A DNA stretch of 64,000 nt from a bacterium. Lineage in GTDB: Bacteria; Hinthialibacterota; Hinthialibacteria; H5-UNCL2. The position numbers and the translations under genes are program-made. This document shows positions 36,438 through 45,596 of the stretch, in pieces. Within the stretch, counting starts at the first letter, position 1. Each line of letters starts with the position of its first letter. The stretch is from positions 946,001 to 1,010,000 of the forward strand of contig JABTUV010000001.1 of NCBI GenBank assembly GCA_015075175.1. The letters are read 5' to 3'. The notes below the pieces were generated by a model. The model saw only the letters and a program-made list of their open reading frames with translations, was not told the origin of the DNA and did no database searches.

Positions 36438-37994
36438 CTACCTGTACCAGTGCGGATTCTCCCGCCAGTTCCAGTCCTTTTCGTAGCCGAACGCTTCCAC
36501 GCGCGGGCGGCGCTCGCGCAGGCGCACGCTGTAGATTCCCAACCGCTCGCCCCGCGAAATCGGGTTCTTCCCGACGCATTCCAGCCGGAAAACATAACGC
36601 CCCGGCTCCGGCCAGAAGTCCAGGAGATGGTCCTCCAACAGATGCGGCTTCTCGCTGTAAAGGTCGATCGGATCGCCCAGCTGGACGCCGTCCAGGCTTG
36701 GTTGGTAAAGGCCGTGATCCGGTCCGCGCGACAATTCGACAAGCAGCCGTAGCGGCTCCTTCTTCTGCACCGTGATGGGGATTTCGATCCAACCCTCACG
36801 CTGCGATTCCGGCGACAGGACGAGCTGCCCGCCCGCTTCCAGATATTCCGCGCCCTCGACCAGTTCGACCGCGCCCCTGCCGTGATGCTCATCCCCGATG
36901 TAATCCTTGGCCCAGGCGATGAAGCGGTCCAGGCAGGGCAGCTTGCGTTCCTCCGCCGTGTAGGTCGGCGCGAACTTCCTGCTCGGACTCCGCTGATACC
37001 AGAAAGCCACGCTGGAAAAGTCGTCCTGCCGCTCATTCCAGCTGTGCGCCTTGTTCTCCTTGTTCTCGTCCGGCGAAATCCATCCGTAAGTCTCGAACGT
37101 CACCTTGATGCTCTGGGAAAACAGGATGGGGTCCTCGATGTGCCAGCGATAGCTGCACGTCTCCTGGCCGATGATGCGCAGCGGATGATTAATGTGCGGC
37201 ACGCCGAAGTAGGGCGTCAGATGCTTGCGCAGGCCCCAGGCGGAGCAGAAGTAGTCCTCCGTGCCCGTGCCGCGGATGGAGGGGAACGACTCGCCGTCGA
37301 TGTAGATCAGCTCGTCGCCTTCGCCGAACCATGCCGGGCTGCGCGTGCGCACGCCCAGCACCGTCCCCACGTAACAGCCCTTGCCCTCCGTCTCAAGCAC
37401 CAGGTAGTCCTTGCCGCTCTCGGCGGGATACTCCTGCCGGTAGCGGGCGCAGAAATAGAGGGTGTTTTCGGGCAGCTCGGGAAGTTCGGTCCAGTCGATG
37501 TTGAAGTAGAGCTTGCGGATCGGCTTGTTGCTCTGATTGACCACCTCGATGCGGGCCGCCTTGCGGAAGGGCATCTGCCAGTAACAGTTGTAGCCGGCGC
37601 CGCCCCCGACCACGACCGGCAGGCTGATGACCTCCATGCGCTTGCCGAAGCAACTGGCGAAGAACTCGCCCACGGGGGCTTCCACGTCCGGCTCGGGCCG
37701 GCCGTCCCAGAACATGCGCAGGAGGATTTCCTGGTGGTTGGCGGCGCCGCTCTCCTGCGTCCAACGGTGCGGCTCATGCAGAAAAGTCAGCCAGATGTGG
37801 TTGATGACGCCCGGACCGGAAAGGTCGGCCAAAACGAAGGTCTGCCCGGGAGGGATCACGTCCTCGCGGTCGAAATTGTTGCTGATGTCGTCGTGCCGGT
37901 CGGGATAATAGACGCCGGAGGTAGCCCGGCGGCTGCGACCCTCTTGGTATTGCGTCAGTTTCCCGAGTCCGAGAAAGAAGGGAGATGCGGACAT
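36438..37994 (-). CDS. GH172 (DUF2961) family protein, cytoplasmic form
   Basis: The 518-residue protein starts MSASPFFLGLGKLTQYQEGR. The DUF2961 fold has SGPGVINHIWLTF near the N-terminus, MFWDGRPEPDVEAPVGEFFA, and the conserved SIRGTGTEDYFCSAWGL containing a likely catalytic glutamate. Family GH172 contains alpha-D-fructofuranosidases, alpha-D-arabinofuranosidases and difructose-anhydride enzymes; the substrate here is unknown. No signal peptide is present, unlike the second copy at 61984. The start at 37994 has GGAGG 8 bases upstream; the open frame extends 77 codons further without family similarity. Confidence 0.85.
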   Translation of the reverse strand: MSASPFFLGLGKLTQYQEGRSRRATSGVYYPDRHDDISNNFDREDVIPPGQTFVLADLSGPGVINHIWLTFLHEPHRWTQESGAANHQEILLRMFWDGRPEPDVEAPVGEFFASCFGKRMEVISLPVVVGGGAGYNCYWQMPFRKAARIEVVNQSNKPIRKLYFNIDWTELPELPENTLYFCARYRQEYPAESGKDYLVLETEGKGCYVGTVLGVRTRSPAWFGEGDELIYIDGESFPSIRGTGTEDYFCSAWGLRKHLTPYFGVPHINHPLRIIGQETCSYRWHIEDPILFSQSIKVTFETYGWISPDENKENKAHSWNERQDDFSSVAFWYQRSPSRKFAPTYTAEERKLPCLDRFIAWAKDYIGDEHHGRGAVELVEGAEYLEAGGQLVLSPESQREGWIEIPITVQKKEPLRLLVELSRGPDHGLYQPSLDGVQLGDPIDLYSEKPHLLEDHLLDFWPEPGRYVFRLECVGKNPISRGERLGIYSVRLRERRPRVEAFGYEKDWNWRENPHWYR

Positions 37995-38474
37995 GAAATG
38001 CGCCTCCAGTTGGATTGTGGGGGCGCATTCTCTATTCCGATCCGAAGGGGTGTCAATGCCTTTGCTGGGCGACAAGCCACGAGAACGGCCGAACCCGCCG
38101 AAATTTGCAGCCCAATACATGCGTGCTGGCGCCCCACATCCGCCAGCCCCGGCATCATCGCAGGTGCACCCCTTCGTACTCGCGCATTTCAGGCCGCGAA
38201 GTGGCCATGGCCGCCCGTGCACCAAAACCCACCGATTCGGATGGGATCTTGCCCGTAATACACGTTTGTCGCCCTACCGGCCAATTCAATCGTGTAATAA
38301 TTCACGACTCATGGCCAAGCTACCGTGTGGGTACGGCAGCGGCCAGAATCACCTTTCCCACCGGGGACAAAACGACGTTTTTTTTTCGTATAAAATCATT
38401 GGCCATCGTCGCACAAACGGGTGGCAGCCACTGAACAGGGTTGCGCCGCCGACTCTCTCTCGGGAGGAACGATC
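37995..38474. other. Intergenic stretch between divergent GH172 and beta-helix genes
   Basis: No gene is recognised in these 480 bases. They separate two divergently transcribed genes, so promoters for both should lie here; one candidate is listed separately. Confidence 0.5.
38365..38394 (+). promoter_or_regulatory. Candidate promoter of the large beta-helix gene
   Basis: TATAAA (38389-38394) is a good -10 box, preceded by a T-tract and, 18 bases upstream, by GGACAA as a weak -35. It would give a leader of about 75 bases before the ATG at 38475. Confidence 0.35.
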
Positions 38475-41000
38475 ATGTACAGCCGTTCTTGCGGACACGC
38501 GGCAGGCCTGCTAGGTTTTCTAATCTGCCTCGGGTTCATGTCAGTTTCCACAGGTGCGGCGGTGGTTCGGACCGTCCCCGCGGAGTATCCGAGCATCCAA
38601 GCCGCCATTGATGCGGCCGCCGAGAGCGACGAGATCGTCGTCTCTCCCGGCGTTTATTACGAGAACATCCGCTTCCGCGGCGTGGACATCGCTGTTCGAT
38701 CGCAGAATCCGCTTGATCCCGCCGTGGTCGAACAGACCATCATCGACGGCAGCCGTTCGGGGCCGGTAGTCGTGTTTGGCGGCGGCGAATCACCGGCGGC
38801 GCTCCTGGCCGGACTCACCATCACGCATGGCTCAGCCGCCGAGGGAGGCGGCATCCAGGGCAATCTCTCGCTCGCCTCCATCGAGAACTGCCGTATCGTT
38901 GAGAACATCGCGGATTCGGGCGGCCTGTACTACGAAGAAGGCAATAACGGCAACGCGGGCGGCATCCTCAACCACCGAGGACGGATCGTCGGCTGCCTGA
39001 TCGCCGGTAATCGCGCGATGGGGCGCTATTCGCCCGTCCGCAACCAGCGCTCGGGCGGCAGCGGCGCCGCCCTGTACGAGTGTTCCGGCCTCATCGCGAA
39101 TAACACCATTGAGGGCAACGTAAGTAATGCCGGCGCCACCATTTGGGAATGCAGTGGACGCATCGAGGGAAACCTCATTGCCAACAATGTCGGTCATGGC
39201 ATCCAGGCGAACCCCGCGGGGGTGATCGTGAGAAACCGAATTCTCAACCACACCGGCCAGGCAATGACCGTGACCAAGGGTTTGGTGGTCGGCAACATCA
39301 TCAACGGCCTGGTTTCCGCGCGCGAGTCGCGCTTCCTGGCCAACACGGTCGCGGTTAACGCTCCGACCAGTTCCTATGCCATGGCGGCGAACACGTGCGA
39401 GATCAAGAATTGCATCATCTGGCGCAGTGCGACGGTGAACTCGACGGCGTTGCAGGTCGGCAAGCCCGAGTATCTCGGTATTGTCGAATACGACTTCATT
39501 GAAAAGTGGAATCACTCGCCGGAACACATCCTGATGCAGGAGGATCCGTTGCTCTTGGATCCGTGGCACGGCGATTTTCGCCTGCATCCGGACTCGCCGT
39601 GCATCGATGCGGGGACGGCGCTGGAGGGGATTGCCGGCGATCTGGCGGGAACGCTTGTGCCGCAAGGCCCGGCGTTTGACATCGGCGCCCTGGAGTATCA
39701 GGAGCGGCACGAACTCTGGCCCATGCAGCCGGCTAACCTCACGCCCGCCGATGGCGCCCAGCACATTCCGCTTGGCCCGACACTAACCGCGTCGCCGTTC
39801 GCTTCGCCCGTCGCCGGCGCCACGCACGCGGATAGTTGGTGGCAAGTGAGTCCTCTGCGGGACTTCTCGCGATTAATCTACAATCAACGGTGGGATTCCG
39901 CACATAAGACCACGCTCACCCTTCCCTCCGACCGTTTCGCCCTCAACACCACGTATTACTGGCGCGTGTCCTACCGGGATCAGTACGGCAATGCGGGCCG
40001 CTTTTCTGAACCAACGTCGTTTTACACCGGTCCGGTCGATGACGTGTTGCGGGTACCGCAGGACTGGCCGACCATCCAGGCGGCCATTGATGTGGCGGGC
40101 GATGGCGCCGAGGTTGTCGTCAGTCCCGGACGCTACCTGGAAAATATCAACCTGAAGGGCAAGATCATCGCCCTGCGATCGACCGATCCCGGAAACCCCG
40201 TTGTGGTCGCCGACACGATACTGGATGGCAGCCATTATGGCTCGGTCGTCACCTTTGCGGGGACGGAGACGCCCGCGTGCGTGCTCATGGGCTTCACCAT
40301 CACCAACGGCTTCTATTCGCGCGGCGGCGGCATCAACGGCAACAGCTGTCACGCCACCATCGCTTACAACGTGATTGAGGGCAACCTGACCTCGGGCACG
40401 CCGCCGCCGATTCCGCTTCCCGGTTGGGGAACGTCGGCATACGGCGGCGGTATTGCCTCGTGCGACGGCTTCATCCACCACAACATCATCCGTAACAATG
40501 GAACCGATGGCAAGGGTGGTGGGTTGGCGCTTTGCGACGGAGCGATCGAAAGCAATCGCATTGAAGGCAACTGGGCAGTCGGCGGTGGGGGGCTGGCCAA
40601 TTGCAACGGCGACATAACCGACAACGACATCGTGGAAAACCGGTCGACGCAAACCACGCCGCTGATGGGTGGGGGAGGCGCCATGTATTACTGCGGCGGC
40701 CGGATCGAGGGTAACCGCATTCTGCAAAACGCGGGTGGAATCTGGGGCGGCGGCCTGGCCTATTGTTCGGGAGTTATGATACACAACCTGGTCCAGTCCA
40801 ATCGGCTTACGGCCGCATCGGTCAAGCGCGGCGGCGGATTCTACGAATGCCACGGCGACATCATTGGCAACCTGATCGTCCGCAACGAGGCGGACGAGGG
40901 AGGAGGGGTGTATGGGTGCAACGGACGCATCGTCAACAACACCATTGTGGGCAACTCGTCCAACGACGTGACGGGCTGCACCGGCGCCATCGTCAACTGA
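38475..41000 (+). CDS. Exported parallel beta-helix protein, first part (ends at an in-frame TGA)
   Basis: The protein starts MYSRSCGHAAGLLGFLICLG, a signal peptide ending near TGAA. GGGAGGA lies 8 bases before the ATG. It holds two right-handed parallel beta-helix modules. Each begins YPSIQAAIDAA / WPTIQAAIDVA ... VVSPGVYYENI / VVSPGRYLENI and continues with N-x-I-x-G-N ladder repeats. A fibronectin-like module (PADGAQHIPLGP to TTYYWRVSYRDQYGNAGRFS) separates them. The frame ends in TGA at 40998-41000 (GAIVN-stop-IIGDMYS). The next 2 kb continue the same frame and the same domain, so this is one gene split by a single stop codon. Surface polysaccharide binding or cleavage is possible but not shown. 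Confidence 0.85.
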   Translation: MYSRSCGHAAGLLGFLICLGFMSVSTGAAVVRTVPAEYPSIQAAIDAAAESDEIVVSPGVYYENIRFRGVDIAVRSQNPLDPAVVEQTIIDGSRSGPVVVFGGGESPAALLAGLTITHGSAAEGGGIQGNLSLASIENCRIVENIADSGGLYYEEGNNGNAGGILNHRGRIVGCLIAGNRAMGRYSPVRNQRSGGSGAALYECSGLIANNTIEGNVSNAGATIWECSGRIEGNLIANNVGHGIQANPAGVIVRNRILNHTGQAMTVTKGLVVGNIINGLVSARESRFLANTVAVNAPTSSYAMAANTCEIKNCIIWRSATVNSTALQVGKPEYLGIVEYDFIEKWNHSPEHILMQEDPLLLDPWHGDFRLHPDSPCIDAGTALEGIAGDLAGTLVPQGPAFDIGALEYQERHELWPMQPANLTPADGAQHIPLGPTLTASPFASPVAGATHADSWWQVSPLRDFSRLIYNQRWDSAHKTTLTLPSDRFALNTTYYWRVSYRDQYGNAGRFSEPTSFYTGPVDDVLRVPQDWPTIQAAIDVAGDGAEVVVSPGRYLENINLKGKIIALRSTDPGNPVVVADTILDGSHYGSVVTFAGTETPACVLMGFTITNGFYSRGGGINGNSCHATIAYNVIEGNLTSGTPPPIPLPGWGTSAYGGGIASCDGFIHHNIIRNNGTDGKGGGLALCDGAIESNRIEGNWAVGGGGLANCNGDITDNDIVENRSTQTTPLMGGGGAMYYCGGRIEGNRILQNAGGIWGGGLAYCSGVMIHNLVQSNRLTAASVKRGGGFYECHGDIIGNLIVRNEADEGGGVYGCNGRIVNNTIVGNSSNDVTGCTGAIVN

Positions 41001-43028
41001 ATTATCGGAGACATGTACTCTTACGAGAGTTCCATTCCACAATACTGCCTGTTACAGGTTTACAGGCATCCGGAAAATCTGGGGTCCGACTCTCGCCTCG
41101 GCGAAGCGCATTTCGTCAATGCGACGGGCGGAGACTACCATCTTCTGCCGGATTCGCCGGCCATCAACGCGGGCACGTCGATCGCACTGGCGACGACCGA
41201 CCTGGACGGCCGCGCGCTTCCGCTGGAGGGCGCGTGGGACATGGGCGCGTATGAGTTTGATCCCGCCGAATGGGGCGGCCGTCCGGCCGCGCCGCAGAAT
41301 CTGTTGCCGCGCGATGGAACCACCGGTCTTGCGCTTAACGTTGCGTTGACAGCCTCAGCGTTCATTCCGCCCACCGGCGGCGTTTACCACGCCGCCAGCC
41401 GCTGGCAGGTCAGCAAGCGCGCCGATTTCTCCCAGCTGCGCCTGGACAGCGGAGCAGACCCACAGCATTTGACCAGTCTGCCGTTAACCGGCCAGGTTCT
41501 CGGCCACGACAGCAGCTATTACTGGAGGGTGTCGTACCTGACGGATCGCGGCGTGGCAAGCCCGTGGTCGGCGGCCACTTCCTTTTCCACCGCGCCTACC
41601 ACCGCCATTCACGTTCCGGCGGACTATGCCAGTATTCAAGCGGCCATCGACGCGGCCGCGATGGGGACCGAGATCGTCGTATCGCCCGGCACTTACTATG
41701 AGAACCTCCAGATGCGCGGTAAGGAGATATTGCTGCATTCCCTTGATCCCGGCAATGCAACCGTGGTTGCCGGCACCATCATTGACGGCAGCCGGATGGG
41801 GCCGGTCGTCACTTTCGTGGGGACGGAAGACGAGAGCACCGTCGTGGCGGGCTTCACCATTCGCAATGGTCTCGCTTACAACGGCGCGGCTATTGCCGGC
41901 AATCGGTGCCGGGCGCAGCTGCGCTTCAATGTGATTGAGGACCATGTTGTGTCCGGCTACACTTCGCCGTCTACTGTCCATCGATGCAACGGTATCATTG
42001 AGGGGAACACGCTGCGGCGCAATGGCGACCCAGCGTGGATATTTGGCAGCACGCTCAGTGAATGCGACGGCGTCATTCGAGGCAACAGGATCGAGTCGAA
42101 CTTCGCGATTGGTATTGCCTTTGCCCACGGCTTGATTGAACGAAACTTCATTATCGATAACGGGGAGAGCGGTCTGCGCGGATGCGAGGCGGTCATTCAA
42201 TACAACGTCATCGCGCGAAATCAATCCAGGGACCGCTGCGGCGGACTGGCCTATTGCGGGGGGACGCTGCAATACAATTTGATCGCGGACAACGTTGGAC
42301 CCGTCGCAGGCGGCGTTTACGACTTTGAGGGAACCATCGCTTACAATCGCGTCGTGGGCAATCAGGGCAGCGACGGTGGGGGCATCTCGGTTGTGGAGAC
42401 GGGCAGCATCGTCGGCAACCTGATTGCCGGCAATCGGGGAACCCGTGGCGGTGGGTTGTACTTCTGCAACGTGCCGTGCTACAACAACACCATCGTCAAC
42501 AACGTCGCCACGGACATCGGGGCGGCGGCCTTCAACTCGACCGCTTCCTGGGCCAACAACATCTTCTGGGGCAACGTGTCTCCACGTTCGCCGATGCACT
42601 TCGGCGCCACACTGACGTACTCACTGATCCAGGACGGCGCCTACAACGTCGGAGTCGGATGCATTCAGGGCGACCCTCAATTCGTGGATGCCGCGCATGG
42701 CGACTACCATCTCTTGCCCGGCTCACCGTGCGTCAACGCGGGCACGAGCATCGCATCGGTTACAGCCGACCTGGACGGGGTCTTGCGCCCCGTCGGCGCG
42801 ACTTGGGACATCGGCGCCTACGAGTGCCAGAATCCTCCATCACCCAGGCCGGTCCCGGCCGCGGCCTACGATCTGAACAGTGACGGTAACGTGGACGGTC
42901 TGGACTTGATGATGCTCTTGGAGCATTACCACACCGCCCAGAAACCGATGGATATGGACAACAGCGGCCGCATTGACTGCATGGACCTGATCATCTTTTC
43001 GCAACATTGGCGCGCGCCGTCCCGTTGA
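41001..43028 (+). CDS. Continuation of the beta-helix protein, with C-terminal dockerin
   Basis: This part is in the same frame as the preceding one, separated only by the TGA. It contains another fibronectin-like module (LLPRDGTTGLALNV to SYYWRVSYLTDRGVASPWS) and a third beta-helix module (YASIQAAIDAAAMGTEIVVS). At the C-terminus a type I dockerin carries two calcium-loop repeats (DLNSDGNVDGLDLMMLLEHY and DMDNSGRIDCMDLIIFSQHW). The dockerin would dock the protein to a cohesin partner, and cohesin proteins are encoded at 32.1, 48.7 and 55.8 kb. An ATG at 41013 exists but has no clear ribosome binding site, so independent translation is unlikely. The whole protein would be about 1,517 residues. 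Confidence 0.85.
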   Translation: MIGDMYSYESSIPQYCLLQVYRHPENLGSDSRLGEAHFVNATGGDYHLLPDSPAINAGTSIALATTDLDGRALPLEGAWDMGAYEFDPAEWGGRPAAPQNLLPRDGTTGLALNVALTASAFIPPTGGVYHAASRWQVSKRADFSQLRLDSGADPQHLTSLPLTGQVLGHDSSYYWRVSYLTDRGVASPWSAATSFSTAPTTAIHVPADYASIQAAIDAAAMGTEIVVSPGTYYENLQMRGKEILLHSLDPGNATVVAGTIIDGSRMGPVVTFVGTEDESTVVAGFTIRNGLAYNGAAIAGNRCRAQLRFNVIEDHVVSGYTSPSTVHRCNGIIEGNTLRRNGDPAWIFGSTLSECDGVIRGNRIESNFAIGIAFAHGLIERNFIIDNGESGLRGCEAVIQYNVIARNQSRDRCGGLAYCGGTLQYNLIADNVGPVAGGVYDFEGTIAYNRVVGNQGSDGGGISVVETGSIVGNLIAGNRGTRGGGLYFCNVPCYNNTIVNNVATDIGAAAFNSTASWANNIFWGNVSPRSPMHFGATLTYSLIQDGAYNVGVGCIQGDPQFVDAAHGDYHLLPGSPCVNAGTSIASVTADLDGVLRPVGATWDIGAYECQNPPSPRPVPAAAYDLNSDGNVDGLDLMMLLEHYHTAQKPMDMDNSGRIDCMDLIIFSQHWRAPSR

Positions 43029-43508
43029 ACCCGCCTGCAAGCATGACGCCGCGCGCGTTTCCGATGAAGTTGCGGCGTGCATGGTGCGTGAGGTCTGGCC
43101 GGTGCGCATGGACCCGATCGCAATGATTCTTCGCTCCAACATCGGGCGCGAGCAGCGGGCGGGGTATCCGGCGCTCACGGTCGAAGCGTGCCTTATCGGG
43201 CAATGAGACGGGCCAAAATGCGCTTCGCGCTGGTACTCGGTGTGCTGGACGGCAAACACGCCTCCAGCGGGACGCCGATTGACCGACTCAAGAGCGCACT
43301 CAATCGGCTGGGCCGGACGCATGGTTTCCGATGCGTGGAAATGCGGCCGTTAGAGCCGGGCGACGCGCGCACCGGCGGCCTTGCCGTTTCCGGGGCGTCC
43401 GGCATCGGCAAACGGGTTTTGACCGGGGTGTGGGACAGGCGAGGGACAGATTGGCGGGCCACAACATTCCGAACCGGACTCGTAAAACGCAAGTCTAGTA
43501 ACTTCAAA
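43029..43508. other. Noncoding stretch between the dockerin protein and tRNA-Leu
   Basis: No gene is recognised. An open frame runs across this stretch and through the tRNA, but its sequence resembles no family and its middle is the tRNA read as protein. Confidence 0.5.
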
Positions 43509-43595
43509 GTGCCGGGGGAGGGAATCGAACCCTCACTCCCTTGCGGGAACCGGATTTTGAGTCCGGCGCGTCTGCCAGTTTCACCACCCCGGCAC
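43509..43595 (-). tRNA. tRNA-Leu (CAA)
   Basis: The 87-base class II tRNA begins GTGCCGGGGTGGTGAAACTG and ends CCCTCCCCCGGCAC, with a seven-pair acceptor stem. The anticodon stem-loop CCGGA-CTCAAAA-TCCGG gives anticodon CAA. A long variable arm and the T-arm GAGGG-TTCGATT-CCCTC are present. The 3' CCA is not encoded. A decayed copy lies at 36252-36338. Confidence 0.95.
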
Positions 43596-43605
43596 GGTGG
43601 TCACA

Positions 43606-43635
43606 AACATAAAGTTATCCTCCGAGGGCTGTCAA
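43606..43635 (-). promoter_or_regulatory. Promoter of tRNA-Leu
   Basis: On the minus strand, TTGACA (43635-43630) and TATGTT (43611-43606) are separated by 18 bases. The -10 box lies 10 bases before the tRNA 5' end. This is a good sigma-70-type promoter at the right distance. Confidence 0.7.
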
Positions 43636-43799
43636 CCGCGATTCTGCTCTCCCCGCGGGGAGAGGTGAAATCCCCTCCTCCCTTTCGGGAGAGAGCAAGA
43701 GCACCTTTTAGGCGGCCTTTACAGCCTATGGCCAACCGTGTAAACTAAAAACCACAGAGCGCTTGCGGGCGCCGTCTGTACGATTGTCCGAGGTGTGGC

Positions 43800-45240
43800 G
43801 TGAAGTCCGTTCGGCTGGCCATCGTCAATGCACCGACTCCCGATGGCTCCGTCTTCATGAAGGAGCTGGGCCGCTGCGGGCGTCGCAGCGCCGGCGGCGA
43901 GCGCTGGCCGCAGACGGGCCTCGCCCACTTGGCCGCCGTGGGTAGGACCGCCGGTTGTGAAGTCCTGCTTTACGACCCCATGGCCGAAGCTGTTCCGTTT
44001 CACGCGGCCGCCAGGCACATCTCCAGTTGGCAGCCCGACCTCACGCTGCTCCACGCCTCCACGCCTACCTTCGTCGGCGACGCCCGCTTCGCCGCCGCAC
44101 TCAAAGAGCTAAACGCGGGCCTGGTCGCCCTCATCGGCTACCATCCCACCGTCATGCCGCAGGCCTGCGTCGATCAGAGTGTGGCCGATTTCGTCTTTGT
44201 CGGCGAAGTGGAAGTCCCATTGATGGACCTGCTTGCGCGCATGAACGCGGGGGCGAAACGCGATGAACTGGTTGAGCCGGCCATTCACGGCATCCTCTGG
44301 CGCGGACAGACGCTTCCCCCAGCCATGCTGGAGCCGCGCCTCGTGGACAACCTCGACCAACTCCCTTTGCCCGTAAGGGACGGTCTTCCCCTGCGCCGCT
44401 ACGTCATGCCGTTTTTCGGTCGCGAGCCTTTTACCACCGTCATCCCTACGCGCGGTTGTCCCTTGCCGGCGCACTTTCTGCCGCGCCGGCGCCGTCTGGG
44501 GCGAGACTACCCGCGCCCGCAGCGTCCCCCATATCATGGAGGAGATTTTGGCCCTGCGCCGAAACGCAGGCATCCGCAACGTGGTCTTCATGACCGATAC
44601 CTTCACCGTCAACCGCAAGTGGGTGCGCGATCTGTGCGCCGCCATCAGGAAAGACGCGCCCGACCTGCGCTGGATGTGCAACAGCCGCGTGGACCTGGTC
44701 GAGCGCGACCTCCTCTCCGAAATGGCCCGCTCCGGCTGCAAACTCATTTCCTACGGCATCGAGTCCGGCGATCCCGACATCCTCGCCAGTACCCGCAAGA
44801 ACATCACGCTCCAGCAGGCTGAGGAAGCGATCCGCGTCTCCAAAGAGGCCGGCATCACCTTCTTCGCCTATTTCATCGTCGGCCTTCCCGGCGAAAACTG
44901 GGACACCATCCGTCGCACCATCGATTTCGCCGTTCGCACCGATCCCGACTATGCCCTCTTTCATATTGCGACTCCCTTTCCCGGCACGACGCTCTTCGAG
45001 CAGGCGGCGGAGCGCGGGCTGATTCTCAACCAGGACTGGACGACCTACGACGAGGAAAAGGGCGGGGCCATGCGGACCGAATATCTCTCCGCCGAGGAGA
45101 TCGTACGGGCGCGCAAGCTGGCCATGCGCCGCTTTTACTTCCGCCCCTCCCGCGTCCTGCGGGAACTGGGACGCATCCGCAGCCTCTCCGATCTGCGCAG
45201 CCGCCTCACCGCCGGCCTGCATATCCTGGCCAGCTCTTAG
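43800..45240 (+). pseudogene. B12-binding-type radical SAM protein, frameshifted at the iron-sulfur motif
   Basis: The N-terminal part (MKSVRLAIVNAPTPDGSVFM to IALIGYHPTVMPQACV-like) is a cobalamin-binding-type Rossmann domain followed by IHGILWRG and LDQLPLPVRDGLPL. At about 44462 the frame breaks exactly in the radical SAM cysteine motif (VIPTRGCP...TFCRAGAVWGE). The rest continues in another frame (EEILALRRNAGIRNVVFMTD, RSGCKLISYGIESGDPDIL, YFIVGLPGENWDTIRRTIDF) to LHILASS. One indel would give a protein of about 480 residues of the kind that modifies lipids or natural products. The middle cysteine of CxxxCxxC is not clearly present in either frame. Confidence 0.75.
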
Positions 45241-45262
45241 CCACGGTTCGGTTCTGTCATTC

Positions 45263-45470
45263 GTTTGGCCTGTCATTTCGAGCGCCATCTGTCATTTCGA
45301 CCGCCATCTGTCATTTCCACCGCCATCTGTCATTTCGACCGAAGGGAGAAATCCAGCGCATAGATGGTTCTCTCTCCTCGCGGGGTAAGATTTCTCCCTG
45401 CGGTCGAAATGACAGAGCGGTTTGGGTCGAATTGACAGGGCGGTTTCGGTCGAAATGACAGGGAGTTGGA
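45263..45470. repeat. Cluster of TGTCATTTCGA palindromic repeats
   Basis: The unit TGTCATTTCGACCG occurs four times in tandem at 45270-45345, each followed by CCATC or GAAGGGAGAAATC. The inverse (GATTTCTCCCTGCGGTCGAA...TGACAG) follows at 45390-45415, so the stretch can form a long hairpin. Similar copies occur at 52.8, 55.6 and 61.8 kb. The 45241-45596 gap contains nothing else recognised. Confidence 0.8.
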
Positions 45471-45596
45471 TGGCTGATTCGCCCTGCGGTCAAAGTTGAC
45501 ATCCCGGTAGTTTGGACTATCATTCAGACATGCCTTGATTTGCGTGCAACCCATGACAGAGGCGTATGATTCAAAGGGGCGAGGACAGGGACTGGG

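Noticed and set aside
40998..41000. Recoded TGA (selenocysteine or alternative code)
   Set aside because: TGA ends many other genes here (aroE, cas1, cas10), and no SECIS-like hairpin was evident; a point change or sequence error is simpler.
43188..43748. 186-residue open frame across tRNA-Leu
   Set aside because: Its middle part is the tRNA translated; no family similarity outside it.
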